Positions 23,865-37,876 of a DNA stretch of 41,099 nt are shown piece after piece. Below the pieces are notes generated by a model, which saw nothing but the letters and a program-made list of their open reading frames with translations, had not been told where the DNA came from and did not search any database. The stretch is from the NCBI GenBank assembly GCA_946408995.1, contig CAMJUL010000032.1:1-41099 (forward strand), given 5' to 3'. Both the position numbers and the translations under genes were made by a program. This DNA is from an uncultured Clostridia bacterium (GTDB taxonomy: Bacteria; Bacillota; Clostridia; Christensenellales; Aristaeellaceae). Within the stretch, counting starts at the first letter, position 1, and each line of letters begins with the position of its first letter.

Positions 23865-24921
23865 GTTCCTTCCCTCCCATCATGCGGATAAAGCGATCAA
23901 AGAGGAAGTCCGTATCCCTGGGGCCTGCGCAGGCTTCCGGGTGGAACTGAACAGAAAAGCATTGAAGTTCGGGATAATCCATGCCTTCGCAGCTTCCGTC
24001 ATTTAAGTTGATGAAGCTTTCCGCTCCGATGCCGCACAGGCTGCCCGCCACTACCGCGTAGCCATGATTCTGGCTGGTGATAAAGCTTCGGCCTGTGGTC
24101 AGGTCTTTCACCGGCTGATTACCGCCCCGATGGCCGTAGTTCAGCTTTACCGTATCTCCATGAAGGGCCAGGGCAATCAGCTGATGTCCCAGGCAAATGC
24201 CCATCATGGGTTTTTTCCCCAACAGCTTGCGGATCTCAGCAATGCAGCCGCCGTTTTCCTTGGGATCGCCCGGGCCGTTGGACAGCACGATCCCATTCGG
24301 GTCATCCACCAACACGTTCTCCGCTTTTGTTTCGGCAGGCCACACGGTGACCTCACAGCCTCTTTTCTGCAAAGAACGCACAATGCCGCGCTTCACACCG
24401 TAATCCATCAACGATATCCGAAAGCGCTGATTCCCCTCTGCTGGGAAAATTTGCTTTTCCAGGCAAGTAACGGTGGCTACCGCGTTTTCCACCCGGTACG
24501 CCCGAAGCGCAGAAAGATTGGCAGGGGGAGCATCCGAAATCATGGCGTTCATGACGCCTTCTTCCCGCACGGTGCGCACGATCTCCCGGGTGTCCACCCC
24601 GCACAGACCCGGAATGCCATGGGTAAGCAGGAAATCATTCAGTTTGCCCCCGCTGCGGAAATTGGACGGGGTATCGCACAGGTCACGAACGATATACCCA
24701 AACAGCCGCGGCGTTCCCTCATAATCCTCCGGGATCACGCCATAATTGCCGATCAGGGGAAAGCTCTGGGTGACGATCTGGCCATAATAGCTGGGATCGG
24801 TAAGGGTTTCCAGATAGCCTGCCATACCGGTGCTGAAAACCAGTTCGCCCATACGATCAACAGGGGCGCCGATGCGGAGTCCCTCGAAAATGACTCCATT
24901 GCTGAGCGTCAGATAGGCCAT
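23857..24921 (-). CDS. carA: Carbamoyl-phosphate synthase small subunit (glutaminase)
   Basis: A 354-residue subunit that hydrolyses glutamine and passes ammonia to CarB for pyrimidine and arginine synthesis. The N-terminal CarA domain (LTLSNGVIFEG, later STGMAGYLETLTDPSYYGQI) is followed by a class I glutamine amidotransferase domain with nucleophile motif GICLGHQL and the FHPEA histidine-glutamate pair. The stop overlaps the carB start by eight bases, and the start lies 15 bases after pyrG, so all three should be cotranslated. Length is normal for the family. Confidence 0.97.
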   Translation of the reverse strand: MAYLTLSNGVIFEGLRIGAPVDRMGELVFSTGMAGYLETLTDPSYYGQIVTQSFPLIGNYGVIPEDYEGTPRLFGYIVRDLCDTPSNFRSGGKLNDFLLTHGIPGLCGVDTREIVRTVREEGVMNAMISDAPPANLSALRAYRVENAVATVTCLEKQIFPAEGNQRFRISLMDYGVKRGIVRSLQKRGCEVTVWPAETKAENVLVDDPNGIVLSNGPGDPKENGGCIAEIRKLLGKKPMMGICLGHQLIALALHGDTVKLNYGHRGGNQPVKDLTTGRSFITSQNHGYAVVAGSLCGIGAESFINLNDGSCEGMDYPELQCFSVQFHPEACAGPRDTDFLFDRFIRMMGGKEHA

Positions 24922-24936
24922 GGCTTTTTCCTGCCT

Positions 24937-26541
24937 TTATTTGATATGATTGACAGCCGCCTGGATAAAGCCGGCAAACAGCGGATGGGGCTTGTTGGGG
25001 CGGCTTTTGAATTCAGGGTGGAATTGGACCCCCACGAAGAAATCCTCTTTGGGCAGTTCAATGGTTTCCACCAGCCTTCCGTCCGGGGAAAGGCCGGAGA
25101 GGCATAAGCCCGCCTGCTCCAGCGCCTCCCGGTATTCGTTGGCAAATTCATAGCGGTGGCGGTGGCGCTCGCTGATTTCCTTTGCGCCGTAGCAACGGGC
25201 AATCACGGTGCTTTCTTGAAGCACGCATGGATATTTGCCCAAGCGCAGGGTGCCGCCCTTGTCGATTTCGTCATTCTGCCCCGGCATAAAATCAATGACC
25301 TTGTAGGGAGCGTTTTCGTCAAACTCCCGGGAGTTGGCGTTTTCAAGGCCCGCCATATGCCGGGCAAACTCGATCACGGCGATCTGCATGCCCAGGCAGA
25401 TGCCGAAGTACGGAATATGATGCACCCGGGCATACTTTGCCGTCAGGATCATGCCCTCGATGCCCCGGCCCCCAAATCCCCCGGGCACGATCAGGCCGTC
25501 CATGGGAGACAAGACAGCTTCCACATTTTCTTTTATCAATGTTTCCGAATCAATCCAGGTGATGTCGATGCATGCGTCCAGGGCGTAGCCCGCGTGGCGC
25601 AGGGCTTCTACCACGGACAAATAGGCGTCATGCAGCTGCACGTATTTACCAACCAAACCGATTTTGACCGTTTTGCTCTGATGCCGGATGCGTTCCACCA
25701 GCTCCTTCCATTCCGACAAATCAGGAGCAGGCGCTTGAATGCCCAGCTCCCGGCAAACGATGGAAGAAAGGTTCTTTTGCTCCAGCATCAGCGGCGCTTC
25801 GTAGAGGATGGGCAGGGTCAGGTTTTCGATGACGCAGTCAGGCTTCACGTTGCAGAAGTGGGCGATCTTTGTGAAAATGCTGTCGTCAGTGATCTTTTCG
25901 TCAACCCGCAGCACGATGATATTGGGGCTGATGCCCATGCCCTGCAATTCCTTGACAGAATGCTGAGTGGGCTTGGATTTATGCTCCCCGCTGGCTTTCA
26001 GGTACGGCACCAGGGTGACATGGACGTACAGGGCGTTCTCCCGGCCCACCTCCAGGCCCACTTCCCGGATGGCCTCGATGAAGGGCTGGGATTCGATATC
26101 GCCGATGGTGCCGCCGATTTCGGTGATCACCACGTCCGCGTCGGTCTTTTCACCTACCCGGTAAATAAAGCGCTTGATTTCGTCGGTGATGTGGGGGATG
26201 GTCTGCACCGTGCTGCCCAAGTATCCGCCCTGGCGCTCCTTGTGGATCACATTAGAATACACCTTGCCGGTGGTCAGATTGGAATACTTGTTCAGATCCT
26301 CGTCAATGAAGCGCTCGTAATGGCCCAGGTCCAGGTCGGTTTCCGCCCCGTCCTCGGTGACATACACCTCCCCGTGCTGGTAGGGACTCATGGTGCCGGG
26401 GTCTACGTTGATGTAGGGGTCTAATTTTTGCGCCGCCACCTTTATTCCCCTGGCTTTCAGCAGCCGCCCCAGACTTGCCGCCGTAATGCCTTTTCCCAAA
26501 CCGGATACCACGCCGCCGGTTACAAAAATATACTTCGTCAT
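24937..26541 (-). CDS. pyrG: CTP synthase
   Basis: A 534-residue enzyme that aminates UTP to CTP with glutamine and ATP. The N-terminal synthase domain opens with [20 protein letters not shown], and the C-terminal class I amidotransferase domain carries GICLGMQ with its cysteine and a VQFHPEF motif. The start ATG overlaps the dapL stop in a four-base ATGA junction. With carAB just downstream, it places the first committed and last steps of pyrimidine nucleotide synthesis in one transcript, both glutamine-dependent. Confidence 0.97.
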   Translation of the reverse strand: MTKYIFVTGGVVSGLGKGITAASLGRLLKARGIKVAAQKLDPYINVDPGTMSPYQHGEVYVTEDGAETDLDLGHYERFIDEDLNKYSNLTTGKVYSNVIHKERQGGYLGSTVQTIPHITDEIKRFIYRVGEKTDADVVITEIGGTIGDIESQPFIEAIREVGLEVGRENALYVHVTLVPYLKASGEHKSKPTQHSVKELQGMGISPNIIVLRVDEKITDDSIFTKIAHFCNVKPDCVIENLTLPILYEAPLMLEQKNLSSIVCRELGIQAPAPDLSEWKELVERIRHQSKTVKIGLVGKYVQLHDAYLSVVEALRHAGYALDACIDITWIDSETLIKENVEAVLSPMDGLIVPGGFGGRGIEGMILTAKYARVHHIPYFGICLGMQIAVIEFARHMAGLENANSREFDENAPYKVIDFMPGQNDEIDKGGTLRLGKYPCVLQESTVIARCYGAKEISERHRHRYEFANEYREALEQAGLCLSGLSPDGRLVETIELPKEDFFVGVQFHPEFKSRPNKPHPLFAGFIQAAVNHIK

Positions 26542-27749
26542 TTTCCTTCACCCCGCTGTCCCCGCAGCCCTTTCAGCCATTCCTTCATCCTTCGGGCGGC
26601 CTCCGCCGTTTCCTCTGCCCTCCCGAAGGCGGACAAGCGGAAGTATCCTTCCCCGCAGGACCCGAAGCCCTCTCCCGGCGTGCCGATGACCTGGATCTCC
26701 CGCACCATCCGGTCAAAGAAATCCCAGCTCTTCATTCCCTCCGGGCACCGCATCCAGACATAGGGCGCGTTTTCCCCGCCCCAGTATTCCGTCCCGGCCT
26801 CCGCCAAGGCTTCCGTCATGATCCGGGCGTTGCGCTTGTAATAATGGATGTTTTCCATCACCTGGCGCTGTCCCTCCGGGGTGAACACCGCCGCCCCGCC
26901 CCGCTGCAGGATGCAGGAAACCCCATTGGTCTTCGTCGTCCTGTTCCGCACCCACATCGCGTTCAGGTTCATGCCGCCCCGCTCCAGCTCCTTCGGGATC
27001 ACGGTGTATCCCAGCCGCGTGCCCGTGAACCCGGCGGTCTTGGACAGGGAGCAGATCTCGATGGCGCAGGTCCGTGCCCCTTCGATCTCAAAAATGCTGT
27101 GGGGCAGGTCGGATTCGATGAAGGCCTCGTAGGCCGCGTCAAATAGGATCACCGCGCCGCGGGCGTTCGCGTAGTCCACCCACTGCTTCAGCTTTTCCCG
27201 GGAGTATACGGCCCCGGTCGGATTGTTCGGCGAGCACAGGTAAATCAGGTCCGCGTCCGGCTCCCTTTCCGGCGTGGGCAGAAAGCCGTTTTCCGGCCCC
27301 GCGGCCAGGCGCACGATCCGCCGCCCCGCCATGATGCTGGCGTCTATGTAGGCGGGATAGGCCGGCTCCATGATGTAGGCCGCGGAGGAAGCTTCAAACA
27401 AGTCCAGGATGTCCCCGAGCTCGTCGCTCGCCCCGCTGGAAACAAAGACCTCCTCCGGCTCCAGGGCGATCCCCCGCCCGGCGTAGTGGGCGCTCACCGC
27501 CTCCCGGAAAAAGGGCAGGCCGCATTCCGGGGTGTACCCCTGGAACCGCTCCGGGTTCCCCTGGTCCTCCGCCGCCTGCCGCAGGGCCGCCACCGCCGCC
27601 TCGCACAGGGGCAGTGATACGTCCCCGATCCCCAGCCGGTAAAGCTTCACCCCCGGGTGTTCCGCCTGGTAGGCCTTCACCTTCCGGGAAATATTGTAGA
27701 AAAGGTAGGATTCCTTCAGCTTTCCATAGTTCCGGTTTACCTGGATCAT
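26538..27749 (-). CDS. dapL: LL-diaminopimelate aminotransferase
   Basis: A 403-residue PLP enzyme that converts tetrahydrodipicolinate directly to LL-diaminopimelate using glutamate. The opening [31 protein letters not shown], the PLP-lysine segment [16 protein letters not shown] and the length are typical of DapL rather than general aspartate aminotransferases. The start at 27749 follows AAGGAG; an upstream TTG at 27782 overlaps the glmS stop and is less likely. LL-DAP is the natural substrate of the DapF domain encoded three genes later on carB. The gene looks more GC-rich than pyrG. Confidence 0.93.
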   Translation of the reverse strand: MIQVNRNYGKLKESYLFYNISRKVKAYQAEHPGVKLYRLGIGDVSLPLCEAAVAALRQAAEDQGNPERFQGYTPECGLPFFREAVSAHYAGRGIALEPEEVFVSSGASDELGDILDLFEASSAAYIMEPAYPAYIDASIMAGRRIVRLAAGPENGFLPTPEREPDADLIYLCSPNNPTGAVYSREKLKQWVDYANARGAVILFDAAYEAFIESDLPHSIFEIEGARTCAIEICSLSKTAGFTGTRLGYTVIPKELERGGMNLNAMWVRNRTTKTNGVSCILQRGGAAVFTPEGQRQVMENIHYYKRNARIMTEALAEAGTEYWGGENAPYVWMRCPEGMKSWDFFDRMVREIQVIGTPGEGFGSCGEGYFRLSAFGRAEETAEAARRMKEWLKGLRGQRGEGK

Positions 27750-27774
27750 GTTCCCCGTCTCTCCTTCCCCGTTT

Positions 27775-29643
27775 TCACTCAACCGTCACGCTCTTGGCCA
27801 GGTTCCGCGGCTTGTCCACGTCCAGCCCCCGGTTCACGCTGGTGTAATATGCCAGCAGCTGCAGCGGAACGATCGCCACAGAAATCATGAAATGCTCATC
27901 CGTCTTTGGCACGTAGACGGTGAAGTTCACCGAGTCCTCAACGGAGAAATTCCCGTTGGCCGTCAGCCCCATGAGGAAAGCCCCCCGGCTTTTGCATTCC
28001 ATCATGTTGGACAGGGTTTTCTCGTACAGGCCCGCCTGGGTCAGCATCCCGACCACCAGCGTGTTGTTCTCAATCAGGGAGATGGTCCCGTGCTTCAGTT
28101 CCCCGGCCGCGTAGGCTTCGGAATGGATGTAGCTGATCTCCTTCATCTTCAGGCTGCCCTCGAGGGAAATGGCATAGTCCAGCCCCCGGCCGATGAAGAA
28201 GATGTCCTTCGCGTTGGAAATCTTGGTGGAAAACCACTGGAGCCGCTCCTTCTCCTCGAGCACCCTCCGGATCTTCTCCGGCAGCGTCATCAGCTCCGAC
28301 ACCAGGGCGTCGTGCCGCTCCTGCGAAACGGTCCCCCGGGCCAGCGCCGTCCGGATGGCCAGGGCGTATACGGCCGCCAGCTGAGCGCTGTAGGCCTTGG
28401 TGGTGGCCACGGCGATTTCCGGCCCCGCCATGGTGTATAGCACATGGTCCGCCTCCCGGGCAATGGAGGAACCGATCACGTTCACGATCCCCAGGGTCTC
28501 GGCTCCCCGCTCCTTCGCGACCCGCAGGGCGGCCAGGCTGTCCGCCGTTTCGCCGGACTGGGAAATGACGATCACCAGCGTATCCTTCCCCAGCGGCAGG
28601 GTCCTGTACCGGAACTCCGAAGACAGCTCCACCCGCACCGGAATCCCCGCCAGGTCTTCCAGCACGTACTGGGCGGCCATCCCCACGTGCCATGCGGACC
28701 CGCATGCCGCGATATCGATCTGGGCAAAGCGCTTCAGGTCCCCGTCCGTAAGGCCCGTTTCCGTAAGGTCCACCGTTCCGTCCTTCACCAGGCTGACCAG
28801 GGTATCCCGCACGGCGGCGGGCTGCTCGTGGATCTCCTTGAGCATGAAATGCTCGTAGCCGCCCTTCTCCGCCGCTTCCGCGTCCCAGGTGATTTCCGTC
28901 AGTGGCAAAGTGATTTCATCCCCGTTCAGGTCATAGAATTTCACGCTGCCGGGAGACAGCCGGGCCACCTGCAAATTGCCGATATAATACACGCTGCGGG
29001 TGTATTTCAGGATGGCGGGCACGTCCGACGCCAGGAAGGCGGCGTTTTCCGCCGCGCCAATGATGAGGGGCGAATCCTTCCGGGCGGCGAAGATTTCCCC
29101 CGGATGATCCTTGAACATCAGTGCCAGGGCATAACTGCCCCGCACCCGCACCATGGTGCGGGTGATGGCGTCCACCGGGCCGATCTTGTATTTCTTATAA
29201 TAATAGTCCACCAGCTTCACAACCACTTCCGTGTCGGTATCGCTGTAAAACCGGTAACCGTGGCGCAGCAGCTTTTCCTTGAGTTCGCCGTAGTTTTCGA
29301 TGATGCCGTTGTGCACGCCCACCACGTCGCTCTCCACTTTTCCGCTGCCGGAGCCGGAGCAACTCCCGCTGACGTGGGGATGAGCGTTGATGAGGCTGGG
29401 ATCGCCGTGGGTGGCCCAGCGGGTATGGCCGATGCCGCAATTCCCGGGCAGGGAGCGGCCCTGATCCGTCTTGTCCGCCAAATGATACAGTTTGCCCGTG
29501 GCTTTAACCACTTCCGCCAGCGCGTCGCCGTCCCGAACGGCCAGTCCCGCCGAATCATATCCTCTGTATTCCAGCCGCTTGAGCCCGTCCAGCAAAATCG
29601 GCGCAGCCTGGTTCTCTCCCGTATAGCCTACGATTCCGCACAT
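27775..29643 (-). CDS. glmS: Glutamine--fructose-6-phosphate aminotransferase (isomerizing)
   Basis: A 622-residue enzyme that makes glucosamine-6-phosphate, the first step to UDP-GlcNAc and peptidoglycan. The N-terminal glutaminase begins MCGIVGYTG with Cys2 as nucleophile and has RLEYRGYDSAGLA; two SIS sugar-isomerase domains follow (VISQSGETADS and the second near residue 460 on) and the chain ends in the usual KSVTVE. A short Gly/Ser-rich insertion (SGSCSGSGSG) lies near residue 90 of the glutaminase domain. GGAGG precedes the ATG. A 104-base gap and a possible promoter separate it from gltD. No glmS ribozyme is seen. Confidence 0.97.
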   Translation of the reverse strand: MCGIVGYTGENQAAPILLDGLKRLEYRGYDSAGLAVRDGDALAEVVKATGKLYHLADKTDQGRSLPGNCGIGHTRWATHGDPSLINAHPHVSGSCSGSGSGKVESDVVGVHNGIIENYGELKEKLLRHGYRFYSDTDTEVVVKLVDYYYKKYKIGPVDAITRTMVRVRGSYALALMFKDHPGEIFAARKDSPLIIGAAENAAFLASDVPAILKYTRSVYYIGNLQVARLSPGSVKFYDLNGDEITLPLTEITWDAEAAEKGGYEHFMLKEIHEQPAAVRDTLVSLVKDGTVDLTETGLTDGDLKRFAQIDIAACGSAWHVGMAAQYVLEDLAGIPVRVELSSEFRYRTLPLGKDTLVIVISQSGETADSLAALRVAKERGAETLGIVNVIGSSIAREADHVLYTMAGPEIAVATTKAYSAQLAAVYALAIRTALARGTVSQERHDALVSELMTLPEKIRRVLEEKERLQWFSTKISNAKDIFFIGRGLDYAISLEGSLKMKEISYIHSEAYAAGELKHGTISLIENNTLVVGMLTQAGLYEKTLSNMMECKSRGAFLMGLTANGNFSVEDSVNFTVYVPKTDEHFMISVAIVPLQLLAYYTSVNRGLDVDKPRNLAKSVTVE

Positions 29644-29679
29644 GGCCCCCTTGCCTCCTCACTGCGGTTTTGCCGCGAA

Positions 29680-29709
29680 ATAATAAAAAATGATGCTGCC
29701 GGGCCGCAA
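29680..29709 (-). promoter_or_regulatory. Possible internal promoter before glmS
   Basis: On the minus strand TTGCGG (29709-29704), an 18-base spacer and TATTAT (29685-29680) lie about 40 bases before the glmS start. Together with the 104-base gap after gltD this suggests glmS-dapL-pyrG-carA-carB can be transcribed apart from glnA-gltBD. Confidence 0.45.
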
Positions 29710-29747
29710 AAAGTCCATTCGTTCGCTGTTCAAAAAACGTTTTTCTT

Positions 29748-31148
<1,401 letters not shown>

Positions 31149-31152
31149 ACCG

Positions 31153-35465
<4,313 letters not shown>

Positions 35466-35469
<4 letters not shown>

Positions 35470-36002
35470 TGGTCCGTCTCCCTTGACGCGCGTAATATTT
35501 GCGCCGCGTAATCGGCCATTTTGATGCCATGGTTCATGGCGTACTGCTGCAGGGCCCGATAGGCTTCCGGCTCGGTGATGCCGTGCTGCTTCATGAGAAG
35601 CTGCTTGGCCTGGTCTACAGTTTCTTTTTCCGCTCCTGCCCGCTTGGGCAAGCGCATCTGGTGCAGTTGGCTCAGCATCTGCACCGCCCCGATCAGCGCC
35701 TGGGAGGACAGCGGCAGCGGAAGGCGGAAAATCTCCGGCGTTTCGCAGCTTTCCAGCACCAGGGGCCTGGCGATCAATAGGATTTGGATGCGGTCCCCAT
35801 AATCCCAATGCAGCTCATCCGGCTTGCAATCCGGCAGCACGCCCATCAGCACCACGATGCCGTCCTCGCATTCGTTGATGGTGCGCCTCAATTCGCTGCC
35901 CGAGGCGCAGCAGCGAAATACGGTAAACCCGGAGGAAACCAGCAGCTGGGACAGCTTTTCCCGGCTTTCTTCTGCTGCGCTGGCGATCACGATCCTGGCC
36001 AC
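35466..36002 (-). CDS. ANTAR-domain RNA-binding regulator with degenerate receiver domain
   Basis: A 178-residue regulator set between glnA and gltB. Residues 1-115 have the length and pattern of a response-regulator receiver, but the phosphorylated aspartate position is Met53 (VVLMGVLP) and the acidic pair near residue 8 is missing. It is therefore probably not phosphorylated. Residues about 125-172 are an ANTAR domain (ETVDQAKQLLMKQHGITEPE, then AYRALQQYAM), a family that binds RNA hairpins and prevents termination. ANTAR proteins beside clostridial glnA genes are known. It lies 39 bases after glnA and overlaps gltB by four bases. Its likely target is the hairpin in the glnA leader; this is inference. 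Confidence 0.9.
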
Positions 36003-36041
36003 TCCTGGTTCCCTCCTTCCGCACGCTGTCGGTTTAAAGAC

Positions 36042-37373
36042 TCAGTACATCACGATATACCGCTCGATTTCCCACTTGCTCACGTGGGTGCGATAAGCGT
36101 CCCATTCCTTTTCCTTGCCCTCCACATACTGGGAAAGCACGTGATCACCCAGGCAGGAGCAAATCACATCGTCCTCTTTCAGGCAGTCGATGGCTTCCCG
36201 CAGCGTGCCGGGCAGGGACTTGATGCCCTTTGCCTCCCGGGTGGCTCCATCCATAGCAAAGATGTTTTCGGTGATTTCGTCCGGGGGCGTCAGGCCTTTT
36301 TCAATGCCGTCCAGGCCCGCGGCCAGGCACACCGCCATGTTCAGGTAGGGGTTGCAGCTGGGATCGGGGCAGCGCAGCTCTACGCGGGTGCCCATGCCCC
36401 GGCTGGCGGGAATGCGGATCAGGGCGCTGCGGTTGCTGGCACTCCAGGCCAGGTAGCAGGGGGCCTCATAGCCCGGCACCAAGCGCTTATAGCTGTTCAC
36501 CAGCGGATTGGTCACCGCCGCCATGCCTCGCACGTGAGCAAGAATCCCGGCGATAAAGGCGTAGGCTTCCTTGGAAAGACCCCGCTTGTCGCTGGGGTCG
36601 GCGAATACGTTTTTGCCATCCTTGAACAGGCTCATGTTGGTGTGCATGCCGCTGCCATTGATGCCGAACACCGGCTTGGGCATGAAGGTGGCGTGCAGTC
36701 CGTTCTTCTGGGCCAGGGTCTTGACCGCCAATTTAAAGGTCATAATGTTGTCGGCGGCGGTGAGGGCATCGGTGTATTTGAAGTCGATTTCGTGCTGGCC
36801 CGCGGCCACCTCGTGATGGCTGGCTTCGATTTCAAAGCCCATCTGCTCCAGCGTCATGCAGATTTCCCTGCGGGTGCTTTCCCCGTGATCCAGGGGGCCC
36901 AGATCGAAATACCCTGCTTCGTCGCCGGTGGTGGTAGTGGGGCGGCCCTGATCGTCGGTCTGGAAAAGGAAAAACTCCATCTCCGGCCCCACATTGAAGG
37001 AATACCCCATGTCGGCGGCCTTTTTCAGCATCTTCTTGAGCACGCCCCGGGGATCGCCGGCAAAGGGCGTGCCATCCGGGTTGTACACGTCGCAGATGAG
37101 CCGGGCCACCTTCCCATGCTGGGGCCGCCAGGGCAGGATGGCGAAGGTATCCAGATCGGGCCGCAGGTACTGGTCGCTTTCGTTGATGCGCACAAAGCCC
37201 TCGATACTGCTGCCGTCGATCATGATCTGGTCGTTCACGGCCTTTTCAATCTGGCTTGCGGTGATGGCCACGTTTTTCAGCTGGCCGAAAATATCGGTGA
37301 ACTGCATCCGGATGAATTCCACATCATCCTCCCGCACCATGCGGATGATGTCTTCCTTGCTGTACTTGCTCAT
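36042..37373 (-). CDS. glnA: Glutamine synthetase, type I
   Basis: A 443-residue enzyme that forms glutamine from glutamate, ammonia and ATP, the source of the amide used by most other enzymes in this cluster. It begins [13 protein letters not shown] with AGGAGG upstream. Motifs include [22 protein letters not shown], the metal-binding [19 protein letters not shown] and an [15 protein letters not shown] segment. Length fits the short feedback-inhibited GSI-alpha class of Firmicutes, which lacks the adenylylation site. The frame is open further upstream but crosses its own terminator-like leader and promoter. It is first in the leftward cluster. Confidence 0.97.
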   Translation of the reverse strand: MSKYSKEDIIRMVREDDVEFIRMQFTDIFGQLKNVAITASQIEKAVNDQIMIDGSSIEGFVRINESDQYLRPDLDTFAILPWRPQHGKVARLICDVYNPDGTPFAGDPRGVLKKMLKKAADMGYSFNVGPEMEFFLFQTDDQGRPTTTTGDEAGYFDLGPLDHGESTRREICMTLEQMGFEIEASHHEVAAGQHEIDFKYTDALTAADNIMTFKLAVKTLAQKNGLHATFMPKPVFGINGSGMHTNMSLFKDGKNVFADPSDKRGLSKEAYAFIAGILAHVRGMAAVTNPLVNSYKRLVPGYEAPCYLAWSASNRSALIRIPASRGMGTRVELRCPDPSCNPYLNMAVCLAAGLDGIEKGLTPPDEITENIFAMDGATREAKGIKSLPGTLREAIDCLKEDDVICSCLGDHVLSQYVEGKEKEWDAYRTHVSKWEIERYIVMY

Positions 37374-37395
37374 GAAAAGGCCTCCTTCACAACAT

Positions 37396-37435
37396 AAAAA
37401 GGGCAAGGGAACCGTACCAACACGGCTCCCTTGCC
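37396..37435 (-). terminator. Attenuator-like terminator in the glnA leader
   Basis: On the minus strand GGCAAGGGAGCCGT and ACGGTTCCCTTGCC form a 14-bp stem (37435-37422 with 37415-37402, one G-U pair) with a six-base loop GTTGGT, followed by CTTTTT (37401-37396). It lies between the glnA promoter and the glnA ATG and begins about five bases after the predicted transcript start. It should stop transcription unless prevented, and the ANTAR protein is the obvious candidate. The plus strand lacks a T-run, so it works leftward only. Confidence 0.88.
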
Positions 37436-37446
37436 TTGTTGCGCAC

Positions 37447-37475
37447 ATTTTACAGCCTGTTTTTTCCAAAGTCAA
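37447..37475 (-). promoter_or_regulatory. glnA operon promoter
   Basis: On the minus strand TTGACT (37475-37470), a 17-base spacer and TAAAAT (37452-37447) give a strong sigma-70-type promoter with transcription from about 37440. No GlnR/TnrA-type TGTnA-N7-TnACA box is evident. Confidence 0.8.
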
Positions 37476-37535
37476 GAGGGCGGATTGTATTCCTGCTGTA
37501 TTTCGTGCGCCGCTGTTTTTTGACTGTACTCCGTC

Positions 37536-37565
37536 TTGACAAAGGTTTTTTCCCGGTGCTACAAT
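37536..37565 (+). promoter_or_regulatory. asnB-guaA promoter
   Basis: TTGACA (37536-37541), an 18-base spacer and TACAAT (37560-37565) predict transcription from about 37572, giving a 305-base leader. It is divergent from the glnA promoter, with about 60 bases between the -35 boxes. Confidence 0.82.
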
Positions 37566-37591
37566 GCCCGCAAATTTCACATGGCAAAGCG

Positions 37592-37875
37592 TTGCGGAAG
37601 CAAAGTACGCTGGTGTCCGGGCATCCAAGAGAACGGTTACATGATGGGAATACCGTATGACGGCCCAGCGGAAGAACCCTTCCAAGCCCAAACTGAAAGC
37701 AAAAGCAAGTAGGGGCGGCGGGATGGACGGCCCGTTACAGCCGTCAAGGCTTGGCGGAAGCAAAGGGGCTTCCAAGAGCCTTACAAAGAAGCAAATCGGG
37801 TGGCACCACGGAGCGGCGGCCTTCGTCCTGAAATATATCAGAGACGAAAGTCGCCAAAAAAACGGAGGTGCCATT
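37592..37875 (+). promoter_or_regulatory. T-box leader, asparagine (AAC) specifier
   Basis: Stem I is recognisable. GGAAG (37596-37600) pairs with CTTCC (37679-37683), CGCTGG (37608-37613) pairs with CCAGCG (37665-37670), and the loop between holds AGTA (37604-37607) opposite GAAGAACC. That last segment contains the asparagine codon AAC (37675-37677). The T-box sequence GGGTGGCACCACGG lies at 37798-37811. The antiterminator can form from GGG..ACG with CGTCCT. A competing hairpin (37815-37855) has an A-run rather than a T-run after it. TGGCACC (37801-37807) is perfectly complementary to GGTGCCA (37867-37873), which overlaps the asnB ribosome site GGAGG (37864-37868). Uncharged tRNA-Asn should switch on asnB and guaA. 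Confidence 0.93.
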
Positions 37876-37876
37876 T

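Noticed and set aside
26538-27782. dapL starting at TTG 27782
   Set aside because: It overlaps the glmS stop and adds residues not seen in DapL. The ATG at 27749 follows AAGGAG and begins family sequence.
29644-29747. glmS ribozyme upstream of glmS
   Set aside because: The gap is too short (104 bases) and shows only a small GCGG/CCGC hairpin, not the ribozyme core.
37402-37435. Terminator for the plus strand or the asnB leader
   Set aside because: On the plus strand it is followed by TTGTTGCG with no T-run and lies upstream of the asnB promoter.
36042-37874. Longer glnA reading frame starting at 37874
   Set aside because: It would run through the T-box leader, both promoters and the attenuator. 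MSKYSKED at 37373 has a good ribosome site and normal length.
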